Source: an uncultured Croceitalea sp. (GTDB lineage: Bacteria > Bacteroidota > Bacteroidia > Flavobacteriales > Flavobacteriaceae). From it: a stretch of DNA of 64,000 nucleotides. The translations under genes were made by a program, and so were the position numbers. The notes beneath the pieces were generated by a model that saw only the letters and a program-made list of their open reading frames with translations, was not told the DNA's origin and made no database searches. How positions within the stretch are numbered: the stretch's first letter is position 1; each line of letters opens with the position of its first letter. This document shows, in pieces, positions 1-8,308 of this stretch. Where the stretch lies: NCBI GenBank assembly GCA_947499565.1, contig CANMOV010000003.1:620001-684000 (forward strand), in the 5' to 3' direction.

Positions 1-2833
1 TCCAAGGGGTCTTAGATTCGTTACGTTCTGCAATACTTCCACGATTGTTTCTTAAATAATCATTACTTTCAATAAATGCATCCAAACGTTCCCATTGCTC
101 AGCAGCTGTTTGAGTAATTGTACCATTCCCATCTACAATATCAATTAAATTAATTTCTGAAGCGTCTCTTGGAATATAAATCAAGTCATTTCTAGAGGAA
201 CCGTCTCTATTTGCATCACCTTGGTAAACAAAAGAGAAAGGACTCCCAGAAGTTCCATTATACAGAGCAGAAATTTCAAATTGGCTTTTAGTACCCAAGT
301 TAAACGTATAGGATTGTGAACTCACAATTTTATGCCTAAGATCAAAATTAGATGCAGATAAACTTGGTGCGTTTGGAGTTATAGATTGGTTCCATTCAAA
401 ATTTGCAGCAGGAGAACTACGTACGGTACTCGAAATGTCTTTACTTCTCCCATTGGTATAGCCAATGTATCCGTTGTAATTTTGGGTAGTTTTAGATAGA
501 CCTAAAGTTAGATTGTATCTGAATCCTGCTTCCGAGTTTGTCAACAGAAAAACATTGGTAAAATTTGGATTGATTTTAATAGCGTCACCAGTCTCCAAAA
601 AGTAAGACCTATTATCTGCACCATCAAAATTACTTTTGTTGTCTTGCCGGTTTATAGACTGAAAGAAAATTCCTTTTAAAACTCTAGTATAGGACGCATC
701 AAATGTTAAATCGTAATTATTTGGTAAGGCAACGTTAAGTCCTAAATTACTTTTCCATTCTCGTGGTAATTCAAAATCATTGTCTACAAGGTTAATTTCT
801 GCGATAGGAGAATCTCCTGCTAATTCTGAAACATCATTCACAATGGTCTGCACTCCGTTTGGTCTAGTATCGATATTAAAATATTGCGTTCCAGAAATAT
901 ATTCTGCATAAGCAAACCACAGATAAGGTAACCTACCTGTAAAAAGACCAGTGCCACCATGTAGTTTAATATTCCTAGAGTTATCAAATGTATACTCAAA
1001 ACCAAACCTTGGGTTAATATGCGGTGATGTTCTGATTTTATTACTGAATTGGCTAAACTCTAGAGTACGACCTACTTCTTCACTTAACGGAATTTCGTTT
1101 AGTAGAAATTGCGAATCCAATCGTAGACCCAGACTTAAGGATAGTTTATCTGAATACCTATATCTATCCTGGGCATAAAGTCCCGCAACAAGAATATCTA
1201 CAGTAGCTGAAGGGTTGTCCTGTACAAAATCAAATGTGTTATTTTCCAAACGGTAAACCCCACGTATACGGGAAGGACTATCGTTTAAAAAATTATCTAA
1301 GGAACTGTATTCCCAGCGACCGTTCCAGGCGGATAAAAACCCATAATCAACATCGTTATACTGCGCTAAACCACCAAATGTAAACGTGTGCTTGTCTCTA
1401 AATAAGGTGTATTTATCAGAAATTTGCAAGGTATTTAAGTCCGTATTGTACACAGATGCTTCTCTATACGTTCCTGCAAAGATTCTGTTAGATGCATCAG
1501 AGATTTGTATATGTGGAAACAATTCGCCATCAAAATCACGATTTTCACGCCCAATATTATAGCCTATACTAAGCACATTGGAGCTGTTATTCTTAAAATT
1601 TGAGTTAAGTTCTGCAGTAAAACTATTTGCTACGCTATTATGGCGAAACCCTTGATTTCCAAAGTTGAAGATTGACTCGTTCCACTCTAAATTGTCAGCA
1701 AAACTATTCACGTAGTTGTTGCGTAAAGTAAGTTTGGTATTGTCTGAGATATTAAAGTCAAAACGTAGAAATAACTTGGTACTATTGGTTTTTAGGCTAG
1801 CATTCGTAAAAGTTCCTGGGTCATAATTATAATCGTCTCGGAGTTTGTTTACAATTAAGTCAATGGTTTCTGAGGAAATATTGGAACTACTACTTCCAGG
1901 AGCATTTAAAACAGGATTATTAGAATTTGCTTGTTCAAAATTTACAAAATAGAAGAGCTTATCTTTTTTAAGGGCACCTCCGGTAGAGAAACCTAATTGA
2001 AAATCTGAGAAAGACTGTACATTTTGTTCAATACCATCAGAAAAACGACCAACGAGTAATTGATTGTTACCAAACGCATAGGCTTCAGTTTGTCTTTTAT
2101 TGGTTCCATTTTTTGTAACAACATCAATATTAGCTCCCGAAAAATTACCAATGCTCACATCAAATGGAGCTGTTTTAATAGAAAGCTGTTTAATGGCTCC
2201 AAAACCTATGGGTTGTGTTCTCGCCAAACTACCTGGGCTTCCATTCGCTGAAGATCCTGAAGCCCCACTGGAAGGCTCCTGAAAACCAATAACATCATTA
2301 TTGGCAACACCATCAATATTTAAATTATTAAAACGATTACTAGCCCCGGCAAAAGAGTTTAAATTAGCTTCTGGAAGGTTACGAGTTAAATCTTGAATGC
2401 TTCTTGTAATTGTTGGTGTGTTTTGAATTGACTTTGAATTAATTGTCTGTTCAATACTAGTATTCTTCTCCTTGTCTCCTACCACAACAATCTCCTCTAA
2501 AGCTTCGCTCATTTCCTCTAAAACAAAGTCTTGATACGAAGTTTCGCTTAGATTTATACTGATATTTTCCATTGATACCGATTGGTACCCAATAAAACTA
2601 ACGGTAATGGCGTAGGCATTTCCAGGAGGTAAGTTTGTTACCGAATAATAACCAGATTCTTGTGATATGGCACCAAACTTAAAATTGGTCTGGGTATCTA
2701 CTACCACTATTGTTGCAAGTTCTATGGGGCTTCCCTCTATAGAGGTAATCTTTCCTTCTAACTTGCCTGTTGTTTCTTGAGCGTAGTTCATTGTTGTCCA
2801 AAGAAGAACAACCAGCATGAAAATTCTTTTCAT
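1..2833 (-). CDS. TonB-dependent receptor with carboxypeptidase-regulatory-like N-terminal domain, partial
   Basis: Reading leftward from ATG at 2833, an open frame runs off the window edge after 944 codons, so the C-terminal barrel strands are missing. The N-terminus is a signal peptide ending NYAQE, followed by a carboxypeptidase-regulatory-like beta-sandwich (about residues 22-110, with SGYYSVTNLPPGNAYAI), a TonB-box-like stretch around EEIVVVGD, then a plug domain (LNIDGVANND, GGALKKDKLFYFVNFE). This is the Oar-like receptor architecture of Bacteroidota, an outer-membrane active transporter energised by TonB/ExbBD. The last visible residues (AERNESKTPW) match the region just before the final strands in this family. 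It lies 45 bp downstream of arsM in the same direction, so it could be co-transcribed with the arsenosugar genes. The substrate cannot be told from sequence. Confidence 0.9.
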   Translation of the reverse strand, partial: MKRIFMLVVLLWTTMNYAQETTGKLEGKITSIEGSPIELATIVVVDTQTNFKFGAISQESGYYSVTNLPPGNAYAITVSFIGYQSVSMENISINLSETSYQDFVLEEMSEALEEIVVVGDKEKNTSIEQTINSKSIQNTPTITRSIQDLTRNLPEANLNSFAGASNRFNNLNIDGVANNDVIGFQEPSSGASGSSANGSPGSLARTQPIGFGAIKQLSIKTAPFDVSIGNFSGANIDVVTKNGTNKRQTEAYAFGNNQLLVGRFSDGIEQNVQSFSDFQLGFSTGGALKKDKLFYFVNFEQANSNNPVLNAPGSSSSNISSETIDLIVNKLRDDYNYDPGTFTNASLKTNSTKLFLRFDFNISDNTKLTLRNNYVNSFADNLEWNESIFNFGNQGFRHNSVANSFTAELNSNFKNNSSNVLSIGYNIGRENRDFDGELFPHIQISDASNRIFAGTYREASVYNTDLNTLQISDKYTLFRDKHTFTFGGLAQYNDVDYGFLSAWNGRWEYSSLDNFLNDSPSRIRGVYRLENNTFDFVQDNPSATVDILVAGLYAQDRYRYSDKLSLSLGLRLDSQFLLNEIPLSEEVGRTLEFSQFSNKIRTSPHINPRFGFEYTFDNSRNIKLHGGTGLFTGRLPYLWFAYAEYISGTQYFNIDTRPNGVQTIVNDVSELAGDSPIAEINLVDNDFELPREWKSNLGLNVALPNNYDLTFDASYTRVLKGIFFQSINRQDNKSNFDGADNRSYFLETGDAIKINPNFTNVFLLTNSEAGFRYNLTLGLSKTTQNYNGYIGYTNGRSKDISSTVRSSPAANFEWNQSITPNAPSLSASNFDLRHKIVSSQSYTFNLGTKSQFEISALYNGTSGSPFSFVYQGDANRDGSSRNDLIYIPRDASEINLIDIVDGNGTITQTAAEQWERLDAFIESNDYLRNNRGSIAERNESKTPW

Positions 2834-2878
2834 CTAGGGATTAATTTTTGAAAATAAATAAATGATAATGGTCGCGTT

Positions 2879-3847
2879 TTAGCAACAACCACCTCCATCA
2901 TAATGAAAAGTAGATTCACTTATAAAAATATCATCTCTTCCAATACTTGCCAGAGCTCCAGCAGTTTTATCGCAAACAGCTAAAGGTTGATTTTTTAGAA
3001 GGACATGCCCTTTTTTATCATCAAAATAATCTTCATCTCCATAGTAGATTGCAGCTTTACCGGTAAAAACACATGGGCCATCTTCTGGCATGGGATCTTT
3101 AATGGCAGCAACCTCAATAGATTCAATATAGATGAGTTCGTCTGTTGGGTAAGCACCAGGAGCTAGAATACGGTATGGCTTTCTAGCACGGATTTCTATA
3201 GTTCCAAAACCAACATCGGTTAAAGCCTTTACATATTGTTTTATAGGCAAACTTCCGCTAAGACAAAGCGCACGTAAACGGTCATCGTTTCTAAGCGTAG
3301 TATTCATTTCTTGCTCACAAGTTGGGTCACTCATCACCAATTTACCATGAGGCTTTAAAACACGATACATTTCTTCAATAGCACGCTTTAAATCTTCCTC
3401 TTTAAAAATATTGAACAAGCAGTTCTGAGCCGCAACATCTATACTATTATCTTCTACCGGAAGATTTAATGCATCTCCTTTCTTAAGATCAACAAATTCT
3501 GATTTAAACCAATCATTTTCTTCTTCGGCTATTGCGAAGTTTTTTCTGCTGGCTTCCAACATCTCGTCAACAACATCTACACCAACAACACCGCCTATTT
3601 GGCGATTGAAATAAGAGAATTGCAATAGTTCCATTCCGCCACCAACGCCTACATAAAGCATTTTAGGGTTGTTTGACAAATCGCGAGCATGAACAGTACT
3701 ACCACACCCATAGTTCATCTCTTGCATGATTTTTGGAATCTTTAATCCAGGTAATTCCCAAATTGGGTTTGTTGTGCAACATAAACCAACATCTGGGGTT
3801 AAAGCTGCTTCTCTATATAAATCGTTTGTTGCTTCTAAATAACTCAT
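2879..3847 (-). CDS. arsM: Arsenosugar-type arsenite methyltransferase ArsM
   Basis: A 322-residue class I SAM-dependent methyltransferase. The SAM-binding glycine loop VGVGGG is at residues 66-71, with the acidic VGVDVVDEML strand after it. Candidate arsenic-binding cysteines are Cys23-Cys24, Cys48 (YGCGS) and the cysteine in DPTCEQ. The C-terminal extension, with CDKTAGALA and a terminal GGGCC, marks the subgroup found beside the radical SAM protein ArsS rather than stand-alone detoxifying ArsM enzymes. The known family role is stepwise methylation of As(III) to dimethylarsenic, the precursor of arsenosugars. It follows arsS after a 107-bp gap that holds an inverted repeat. The assignment rests on motifs and on the whole neighbourhood agreeing. 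Confidence 0.88.
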   Translation of the reverse strand: MSYLEATNDLYREAALTPDVGLCCTTNPIWELPGLKIPKIMQEMNYGCGSTVHARDLSNNPKMLYVGVGGGMELLQFSYFNRQIGGVVGVDVVDEMLEASRKNFAIAEEENDWFKSEFVDLKKGDALNLPVEDNSIDVAAQNCLFNIFKEEDLKRAIEEMYRVLKPHGKLVMSDPTCEQEMNTTLRNDDRLRALCLSGSLPIKQYVKALTDVGFGTIEIRARKPYRILAPGAYPTDELIYIESIEVAAIKDPMPEDGPCVFTGKAAIYYGDEDYFDDKKGHVLLKNQPLAVCDKTAGALASIGRDDIFISESTFHYDGGGCC

Positions 3848-3864
3848 TGTGTAAAACTTTTGTC

Positions 3865-3936
3865 AGGTCGAGCGCAGTCGAGACCTAATTAAAATTAATG
3901 TTCTTTTATGACCTCTCGACTGCGCTCGAGGAGACA
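3865..3936. repeat. Nested inverted repeat between arsS and arsM (REP-like)
   Basis: Two 14-bp segments, TCGAGCGCAGTCGA (3868-3881) and its exact reverse complement TCGACTGCGCTCGA (3915-3928), face each other across about 33 bp. Each can also fold on itself because it begins and ends with TCGA. The G+C-rich arms stand out from the AT-rich surroundings. There is no adjoining T-run. It resembles the short palindromic repeats scattered in flavobacterial intergenic regions, and may act as an mRNA stability or attenuation element inside the operon. I saw no other copy in the window. Confidence 0.75.
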
Positions 3937-3954
3937 TTGGTTTTTATATTATTT

Positions 3955-5040
3955 TCAGGCTACGGTTCCTTGACAACTACTACCTGCACCAGCGGTACAA
4001 CCATAGCAATGTTGGGAAATGATAATATTTCTGTCGTTTAATAAATCTTCGTTATAATCTTTAATGTGCTTTACTTTACTTGCTACTTTTAAATCTAGCA
4101 TCTGATTAAAATCGCAATCATATAACCAACCATCCCAACTAATAGAAATAGTATTGGTACACATTACATTTGCTACGGCAGCAGGATTATAAGCCTCCAC
4201 CAAAGCATACATATAGTCTTCATAGTTTTCCGAGGCAATTAAATAATCTAAGAAGCGTGCAATGGGCAAATTGGTAATAGCAAATAGATTATGGAATTGA
4301 ATTCCAAAATCTTCATCCAACGCTTTTTTAAAGTCCTTTTCCATAGCCATTTGGTCTCCAGGCAAGTAGGCTCCAGATGGGTTGTAGACTAAATCTAATC
4401 GCAATGAACTTCCAGGCATTCCATAGCCTCTTTCATTTAGTTCTTGTAATGCTTTTATAGACTTATCAAAAACACCATCCCCACGTTGTTTATCTGTTTT
4501 GCCGCGAGTGTAATGTGGCATAGAAGAAATTACATGAACATTGTGTTTTTTAAAGAAGTCTGGTAAATCATAATACTTTTTGTTTGCTCTTATAATGGTA
4601 AGGTTAGAACGAACGATAAAATCTTTGATGCCAGCTTTGGCAGCTTCTTCTACAAACCATCTAAAATCAGGATTCATTTCTGGAGCTCCACCCGTTAAAT
4701 CTAAGGTATGCGCCCCAGTATTTTTTATCACTTCCAGACAAAGTTGCATGGTTTCCCTAGTCATTATCTCTTTTCGATCTGGACCTGCATCTACATGACA
4801 GTGTTCACAAACCTGATTGCACATGTACCCAACATTTATTTGAAGAATTTCTAATTTCTTTGGGCGAAGTGGAAAGTGTCCTATCTCTCCTATTTTATCC
4901 TTAAAATAAGGAAGCTCTCCATCTGCAAAAGGACCGCCATCCAATATCTGTAGTTGCTTATTTGTAACTGCCAATTCATTATCCCTTGCTTTAAGGGACT
5001 TTTGCATTGGTTTTTTCTTTGGTAGAATACTTTTTTCCAT
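3955..5040 (-). CDS. arsS: Arsenosugar biosynthesis radical SAM protein ArsS
   Basis: A 361-residue radical SAM enzyme. Its [4Fe-4S] cluster motif is Cys74-x3-Cys78-x2-Cys81 (CNQVCEHC), followed by the LDLTGGAPEMNP segment typical of the SAM-binding barrel. The C-terminus is cysteine-rich (CYGCTAGAGSSCQG, roughly 345-358), matching the older family name radical SAM/Cys-rich protein. The family is proposed to transfer the 5'-deoxyadenosyl group to dimethylarsenite, giving the nucleoside intermediate of arsenosugars. It starts at ATG 5040, 31 bp downstream of the peroxidase-like gene, and is followed by arsM, the usual partner. The identity is strong; the chemistry is inferred from the family. 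Confidence 0.9.
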   Translation of the reverse strand: MEKSILPKKKPMQKSLKARDNELAVTNKQLQILDGGPFADGELPYFKDKIGEIGHFPLRPKKLEILQINVGYMCNQVCEHCHVDAGPDRKEIMTRETMQLCLEVIKNTGAHTLDLTGGAPEMNPDFRWFVEEAAKAGIKDFIVRSNLTIIRANKKYYDLPDFFKKHNVHVISSMPHYTRGKTDKQRGDGVFDKSIKALQELNERGYGMPGSSLRLDLVYNPSGAYLPGDQMAMEKDFKKALDEDFGIQFHNLFAITNLPIARFLDYLIASENYEDYMYALVEAYNPAAVANVMCTNTISISWDGWLYDCDFNQMLDLKVASKVKHIKDYNEDLLNDRNIIISQHCYGCTAGAGSSCQGTVA

Positions 5041-5071
5041 TTAATCTTTTTTATACCATGGATTTGACTAA

Positions 5072-5407
5072 CTACATAGATAGTTTGTTATACTTATTCA
5101 TCATTTGCACACCATGCACCAATGTAGCTCCACTTTCAATTGCTGCTCCCGCATGCACTGCTTCCATCATTTCTTCTTTAGTAATTCCTTTTTGCAATCC
5201 ATCTTTCGTATACGCATCAATGCAGTAGGGACATTTTACTACATGTGCCACAGCTAAGGCTATTAGAGATTTTTCTCTAGCACTTAGTGCGCCTTCTTCG
5301 AAAACCTTACCATAATAATCAAAGAATTTTGTTCCAAGCTCTTCGCTCCACTCTGTGATTTTACCAAATTTTCTTAAATCTGCTGGGTCATAATATGAAT
5401 TTGCCAT
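5072..5407 (-). CDS. Arsenosugar-associated AhpD/carboxymuconolactone decarboxylase-like protein
   Basis: A 111-residue, all-helical protein of the AhpD/CMD fold, with a redox CxxC at Cys59-Pro-Tyr-Cys62. In AhpD the second cysteine is followed four residues later by a histidine of the proton relay. Here that position is Tyr66 (CIDAYT), so the peroxidase mechanism may differ. The family is repeatedly found in arsenosugar clusters and is named peroxidase-like by association; its actual reaction is unproven. A role in thiol redox or in handling an arsenic thiol intermediate is plausible. It lies 31 bp upstream of arsS and 127 bp downstream of the glycosyltransferase. Confidence 0.85.
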   Translation of the reverse strand: MANSYYDPADLRKFGKITEWSEELGTKFFDYYGKVFEEGALSAREKSLIALAVAHVVKCPYCIDAYTKDGLQKGITKEEMMEAVHAGAAIESGATLVHGVQMMNKYNKLSM

Positions 5408-5534
5408 TGTCTGTATTTAAAATGTTTTAAAAGAGATATTGATATTGTTGAATGATATCACTAAGGAATTTAGTAGCGATAAAATTCATTAAAAAAGACT
5501 AGCTAACTAACTAAAATGGTAGTAGCTAGAAAAT

Positions 5535-6221
5535 CTAAAGAAGAGGAGATCCTTTATTGTAAAAGGACAGTGAAAAATTAGTATGAAAAATATTTTCTTG
5601 TTTAGGGAAAATAGTATCTAAATAGCTGCTAATTTTATTCAACAGCAATAAAATAAACGAAGAAAGTGTTTTTGTAAAGTTAAGCAGAATAGCAACATCT
5701 CTTTCGGTATCAATATCTTCAAAAACGGGCAATCTAAATAGCTGAGAATTGTTGTTTTCAAATAATTGAGATATTCTATTGAATAAGCCAAAACGCTGCC
5801 AAGGTAATCTTTTAAACAAGGAAGCATTAAAGTTTGCCTTATGGAGCCCCATTAGATAAAATCCACCATCAAAAGTAGGACCTAGCACTGTTTTTCCAAG
5901 TTGAAGCTGTTTGTATGCCTCAAGCAAATGTGCTGCTTTTAGTTGTGGGCTATCATTCCCAATGGTGATAATTGTATCAAACCCTTTTTGGTAAACTTCC
6001 TGAATAGCGTTTACAAAACGTTCACCAAAAGAAGTTCCTAACTGTTCTTTTTCCGTAAAATGAAAATAAGGAAGTTTTGTTTTTTTAACCTTAACTAAAG
6101 TCTCTTTATTTAGTGCTTCAAATAATGCAGCGCTTTTTACAAAAGGTTTTTGCTCAAATTCCGTAGATGCAGAATTTGCAAAAATGAGAATAGCTGTAGT
6201 ATGTTTAGCAGTCTTTAGCAA
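5535..6221 (-). CDS. DUF2064 (TIGR04282-type) arsenosugar biosynthesis glycosyltransferase
   Basis: A 228-residue GT-A-fold nucleotidyl/glycosyltransferase-like protein of the DUF2064 family. Visible motifs are GERFVNAI, the metal-binding-type GNDSP (residues 88-92), and GPTFDGGFYLMG (114-125), followed by LPWQRF and FEDIDTERD, all characteristic of the family. It is first in the arsenosugar cluster, with its start facing the patatin gene across a 133-bp divergent intergenic region. By family association it adds or exchanges the sugar moiety in the late steps of arsenosugar assembly. The last roughly 40 residues are rich in Phe, Asn and Ser and look variable. Confidence 0.85.
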   Translation of the reverse strand: MLKTAKHTTAILIFANSASTEFEQKPFVKSAALFEALNKETLVKVKKTKLPYFHFTEKEQLGTSFGERFVNAIQEVYQKGFDTIITIGNDSPQLKAAHLLEAYKQLQLGKTVLGPTFDGGFYLMGLHKANFNASLFKRLPWQRFGLFNRISQLFENNNSQLFRLPVFEDIDTERDVAILLNFTKTLSSFILLLLNKISSYLDTIFPKQENIFHTNFSLSFYNKGSPLL

Positions 6222-6304
6222 CTAAAGAAGTTTTGATTAGTAAACTTACGATAAATACTTCGATACGGTTTTGTCGTAAAGATGATAAAAAGTTTACGAG
6301 GAGA

Positions 6305-6342
6305 TTTGTTAAAGTTACTTTACAGCAGTTAACTTTAACAAA
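6305..6342. promoter_or_regulatory. 13-bp perfect inverted repeat in the divergent arsenosugar/patatin control region
   Basis: TTTGTTAAAGTTA (6305-6317) and TAACTTTAACAAA (6330-6342) are exact reverse complements separated by 12 bp, ending 12 bp before the patatin GTG start. It sits between two divergent genes, where a terminator is not expected. This makes it a candidate operator or a 5'-UTR hairpin of the patatin mRNA. No regulator gene lies nearby in the window. Confidence 0.6.
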
Positions 6343-6354
6343 AATTGGAGACAA

Positions 6355-7134
6355 GTGAATAAATTATCAATTAAAAATAAAAAAATTGGACTTGTTTTAT
6401 CTGGCGGTGGAGTAAGAGGAATGGCGCATATTGGTGTTATTAAGGCAATGGAGGAGTTTAATCTTTCTGCTGAGCTAGTTTCTGGCAGCAGTGTTGGCGC
6501 TTTAGTAGGCGCCCTTTATGCTAATGGCAATTCTATTGAGGAAATGTTACGGTTCTTTAAAGAAACGCCTCTTTTTAAGTATAATTTCTTTACGATAGCC
6601 AAGCCAGGGCTTATAGATACAGAAAAATACATGCCTATTTTTAGACGTTATTTCCCACAAGATAGTTTTGAAGCATTAAAAAAACAGCTTTCCGTAGTTG
6701 CGACCAATTTAGAGGAAGGTAATCAGGAGTTTATTTCTAAAGGGGAATTGATAAAACCTTTACTGGCATCAGCGGCACTACCGCCTGTTTTTAGCCCTGT
6801 AAATTATAAGGATAAACTTTACGCAGATGGAGGTATCATGAATAATTTTCCCTCCGAACCTTTAAAGAATAAAGTAGACTTTGTAATTGGCAGTAACGTG
6901 TCTATTGTGTCCAAACTGGGTAAGCGAGACCTTAATAACTCCCTACAACTAACAGGAAGGACAACAGGGTTAATGGTGTATGCTATTAACAAAGAAAAAA
7001 TTGAGCAGTGTGATTTGGTTATAGAACCACAAGCTTTAGAAAAGATAGGGATGCTAGACCGCAGCGGAATAGAAAAAGCCTTTAATATAGGTTATGACCG
7101 TGCTTGTTGGACTTTGGACAAAGTGTTAAGCTAA
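6355..7134 (+). CDS. Patatin-like phospholipase (RssA type)
   Basis: A 259-residue patatin-fold hydrolase with a Ser-Asp dyad. The oxyanion-hole motif GGGVRG is at residues 17-22, the nucleophile elbow GSSVG at 44-48 (Ser46) and the catalytic aspartate in ADGG (Asp158). There is no signal peptide, so it probably acts on lipids or acyl esters in the cytoplasm or at the inner face of the membrane. It starts at GTG 6355; no better upstream start exists before the inverted repeat. The stop codon overlaps that of the convergent ferredoxin reductase by three bases. The specific substrate is unknown. Confidence 0.9.
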   Translation: MNKLSIKNKKIGLVLSGGGVRGMAHIGVIKAMEEFNLSAELVSGSSVGALVGALYANGNSIEEMLRFFKETPLFKYNFFTIAKPGLIDTEKYMPIFRRYFPQDSFEALKKQLSVVATNLEEGNQEFISKGELIKPLLASAALPPVFSPVNYKDKLYADGGIMNNFPSEPLKNKVDFVIGSNVSIVSKLGKRDLNNSLQLTGRTTGLMVYAINKEKIEQCDLVIEPQALEKIGMLDRSGIEKAFNIGYDRACWTLDKVLS

Positions 7135-8180
7135 ACATCATCATAATCTACCTTTAAAGTTGGGGTAGTCGGATGGGCTTGGCAAGTTAAAATTAAACCT
7201 TCAGCAACTTCACTATCAGTCAAAATTTGATTCTTTACCATTTTGGCGTTCCCTTCGGTGACACGCGCAATACAACTACTACAAACGCCACCTTGGCAAG
7301 AGTAAGGTGCATCAATATCCTTTTTTAATACCTCATCTAAAATGATATGGCGTTGGTCCATTTCAAAAGAGAAGGACTCATCATCTACCAACACTTCTAT
7401 TTTGGTTTTGCCATCTAAATCCTCAGCTATAGTTTCTTCCGCTTCAGAAGCAGTAAAAAGCTCAAAGTGAATTTTAGTTTCAGAAACATCATTACCTTTT
7501 AAAGTATCTGAAACCAAATTAATCATAGCTTCTGGGCCACACAGATAGAAATTATCAAACGCCAGTTCTTTAAACTTGTTTTTAACAATTAGGTTTACAG
7601 TTGAGGTTTCTATCCGACCAAAAAGGCAATCCGGTTCTGAGGAACGACTATACACCCATTGCACCGCAAAACGTTCTCCATAAGTATCTTGGAGCTTTTT
7701 AATTTCACCGTGATACATGGTTTCTTTAGGGTTCTGATTTCCATAAACCAATACAAAACGATTTGTGTCATTATTTTCTAGAACAGTTTGTGCAATACTC
7801 ATGATAGGAGTAATACCACTGCCAGCTGCAAATGCAGCTACATTTTGCGTTGTTTGCTTAGCTTCAAAAGTAAAACGACCTTCAGGAGGCATAACTTCCA
7901 AAACATCTCCTGTTTTAATTTCCTCGTTAGCGTAAACAGAAAAACTTCCGCCTTCTACTTTTTTTATGCCCACGGTAAGTTTTCCGGAAGATGGTGCTGA
8001 AGAAATAGAATAAGCTCTACGTAATTCTTCACCATTTAAGGAATGTTTTATGGTTATATATTGGCCAGCCACATATGAAAAAGTGGCTTTCAAAGCAGTT
8101 GGAATATCAAAAGTTAATGCAACAGAATTAGGTGTCAAGGAATCAACTGCGGAAACAGTTAATTTATGAAAATCACTCAT
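7131..8180 (-). CDS. Ferredoxin--NAD(P)H reductase with C-terminal 2Fe-2S domain (PaaE-like)
   Basis: A 349-residue flavoprotein in three parts: an FAD-binding barrel (RRAYSISSAP), an NAD(P)-binding domain (AAGSGITPIMSI, YGNQNP, YLCGPEAMI), and a C-terminal plant-type ferredoxin domain with CQGGVCSSC and a distal cysteine in LTCQAHP, the four ligands of a [2Fe-2S] cluster. It passes electrons from NAD(P)H to an oxygenase or other acceptor. PaaE of phenylacetyl-CoA epoxidase has this order, but no paaABCD genes are present, so a general role is equally possible. Transcribed from ATG 8180; a TAnnTTTG-type element lies at 8198-8205. Confidence 0.88.
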   Translation of the reverse strand: MSDFHKLTVSAVDSLTPNSVALTFDIPTALKATFSYVAGQYITIKHSLNGEELRRAYSISSAPSSGKLTVGIKKVEGGSFSVYANEEIKTGDVLEVMPPEGRFTFEAKQTTQNVAAFAAGSGITPIMSIAQTVLENNDTNRFVLVYGNQNPKETMYHGEIKKLQDTYGERFAVQWVYSRSSEPDCLFGRIETSTVNLIVKNKFKELAFDNFYLCGPEAMINLVSDTLKGNDVSETKIHFELFTASEAEETIAEDLDGKTKIEVLVDDESFSFEMDQRHIILDEVLKKDIDAPYSCQGGVCSSCIARVTEGNAKMVKNQILTDSEVAEGLILTCQAHPTTPTLKVDYDDV

Positions 8181-8197
8181 AAAATTAATTTTGGATG

Positions 8198-8205
8198 CAA
8201 AACTA
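8198..8205 (-). promoter_or_regulatory. Candidate -7 element for the ferredoxin reductase gene
   Basis: Reading the minus strand, TAGTTTTG fits the Bacteroidota TAnnTTTG consensus and ends 18 bp from the ATG at 8180. No convincing TTTG -33 element was found about 20 bp upstream, so confidence is limited. Confidence 0.35.
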
Positions 8206-8308
8206 CGGATTCATACTATTTTGAACGCTATTTTTTTAAAATTGCAATGCTTTTGTAACAATTCATGTATTTTAGTCACTAATCTTCCGAACAAAATAAC
8301 CAACGACA

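Noticed and set aside
951-2282. Plus-strand open frames of 60-75 codons
   Set aside because: They lie inside the minus-strand TonB receptor gene, whose protein motifs are clear, and show no family resemblance of their own.
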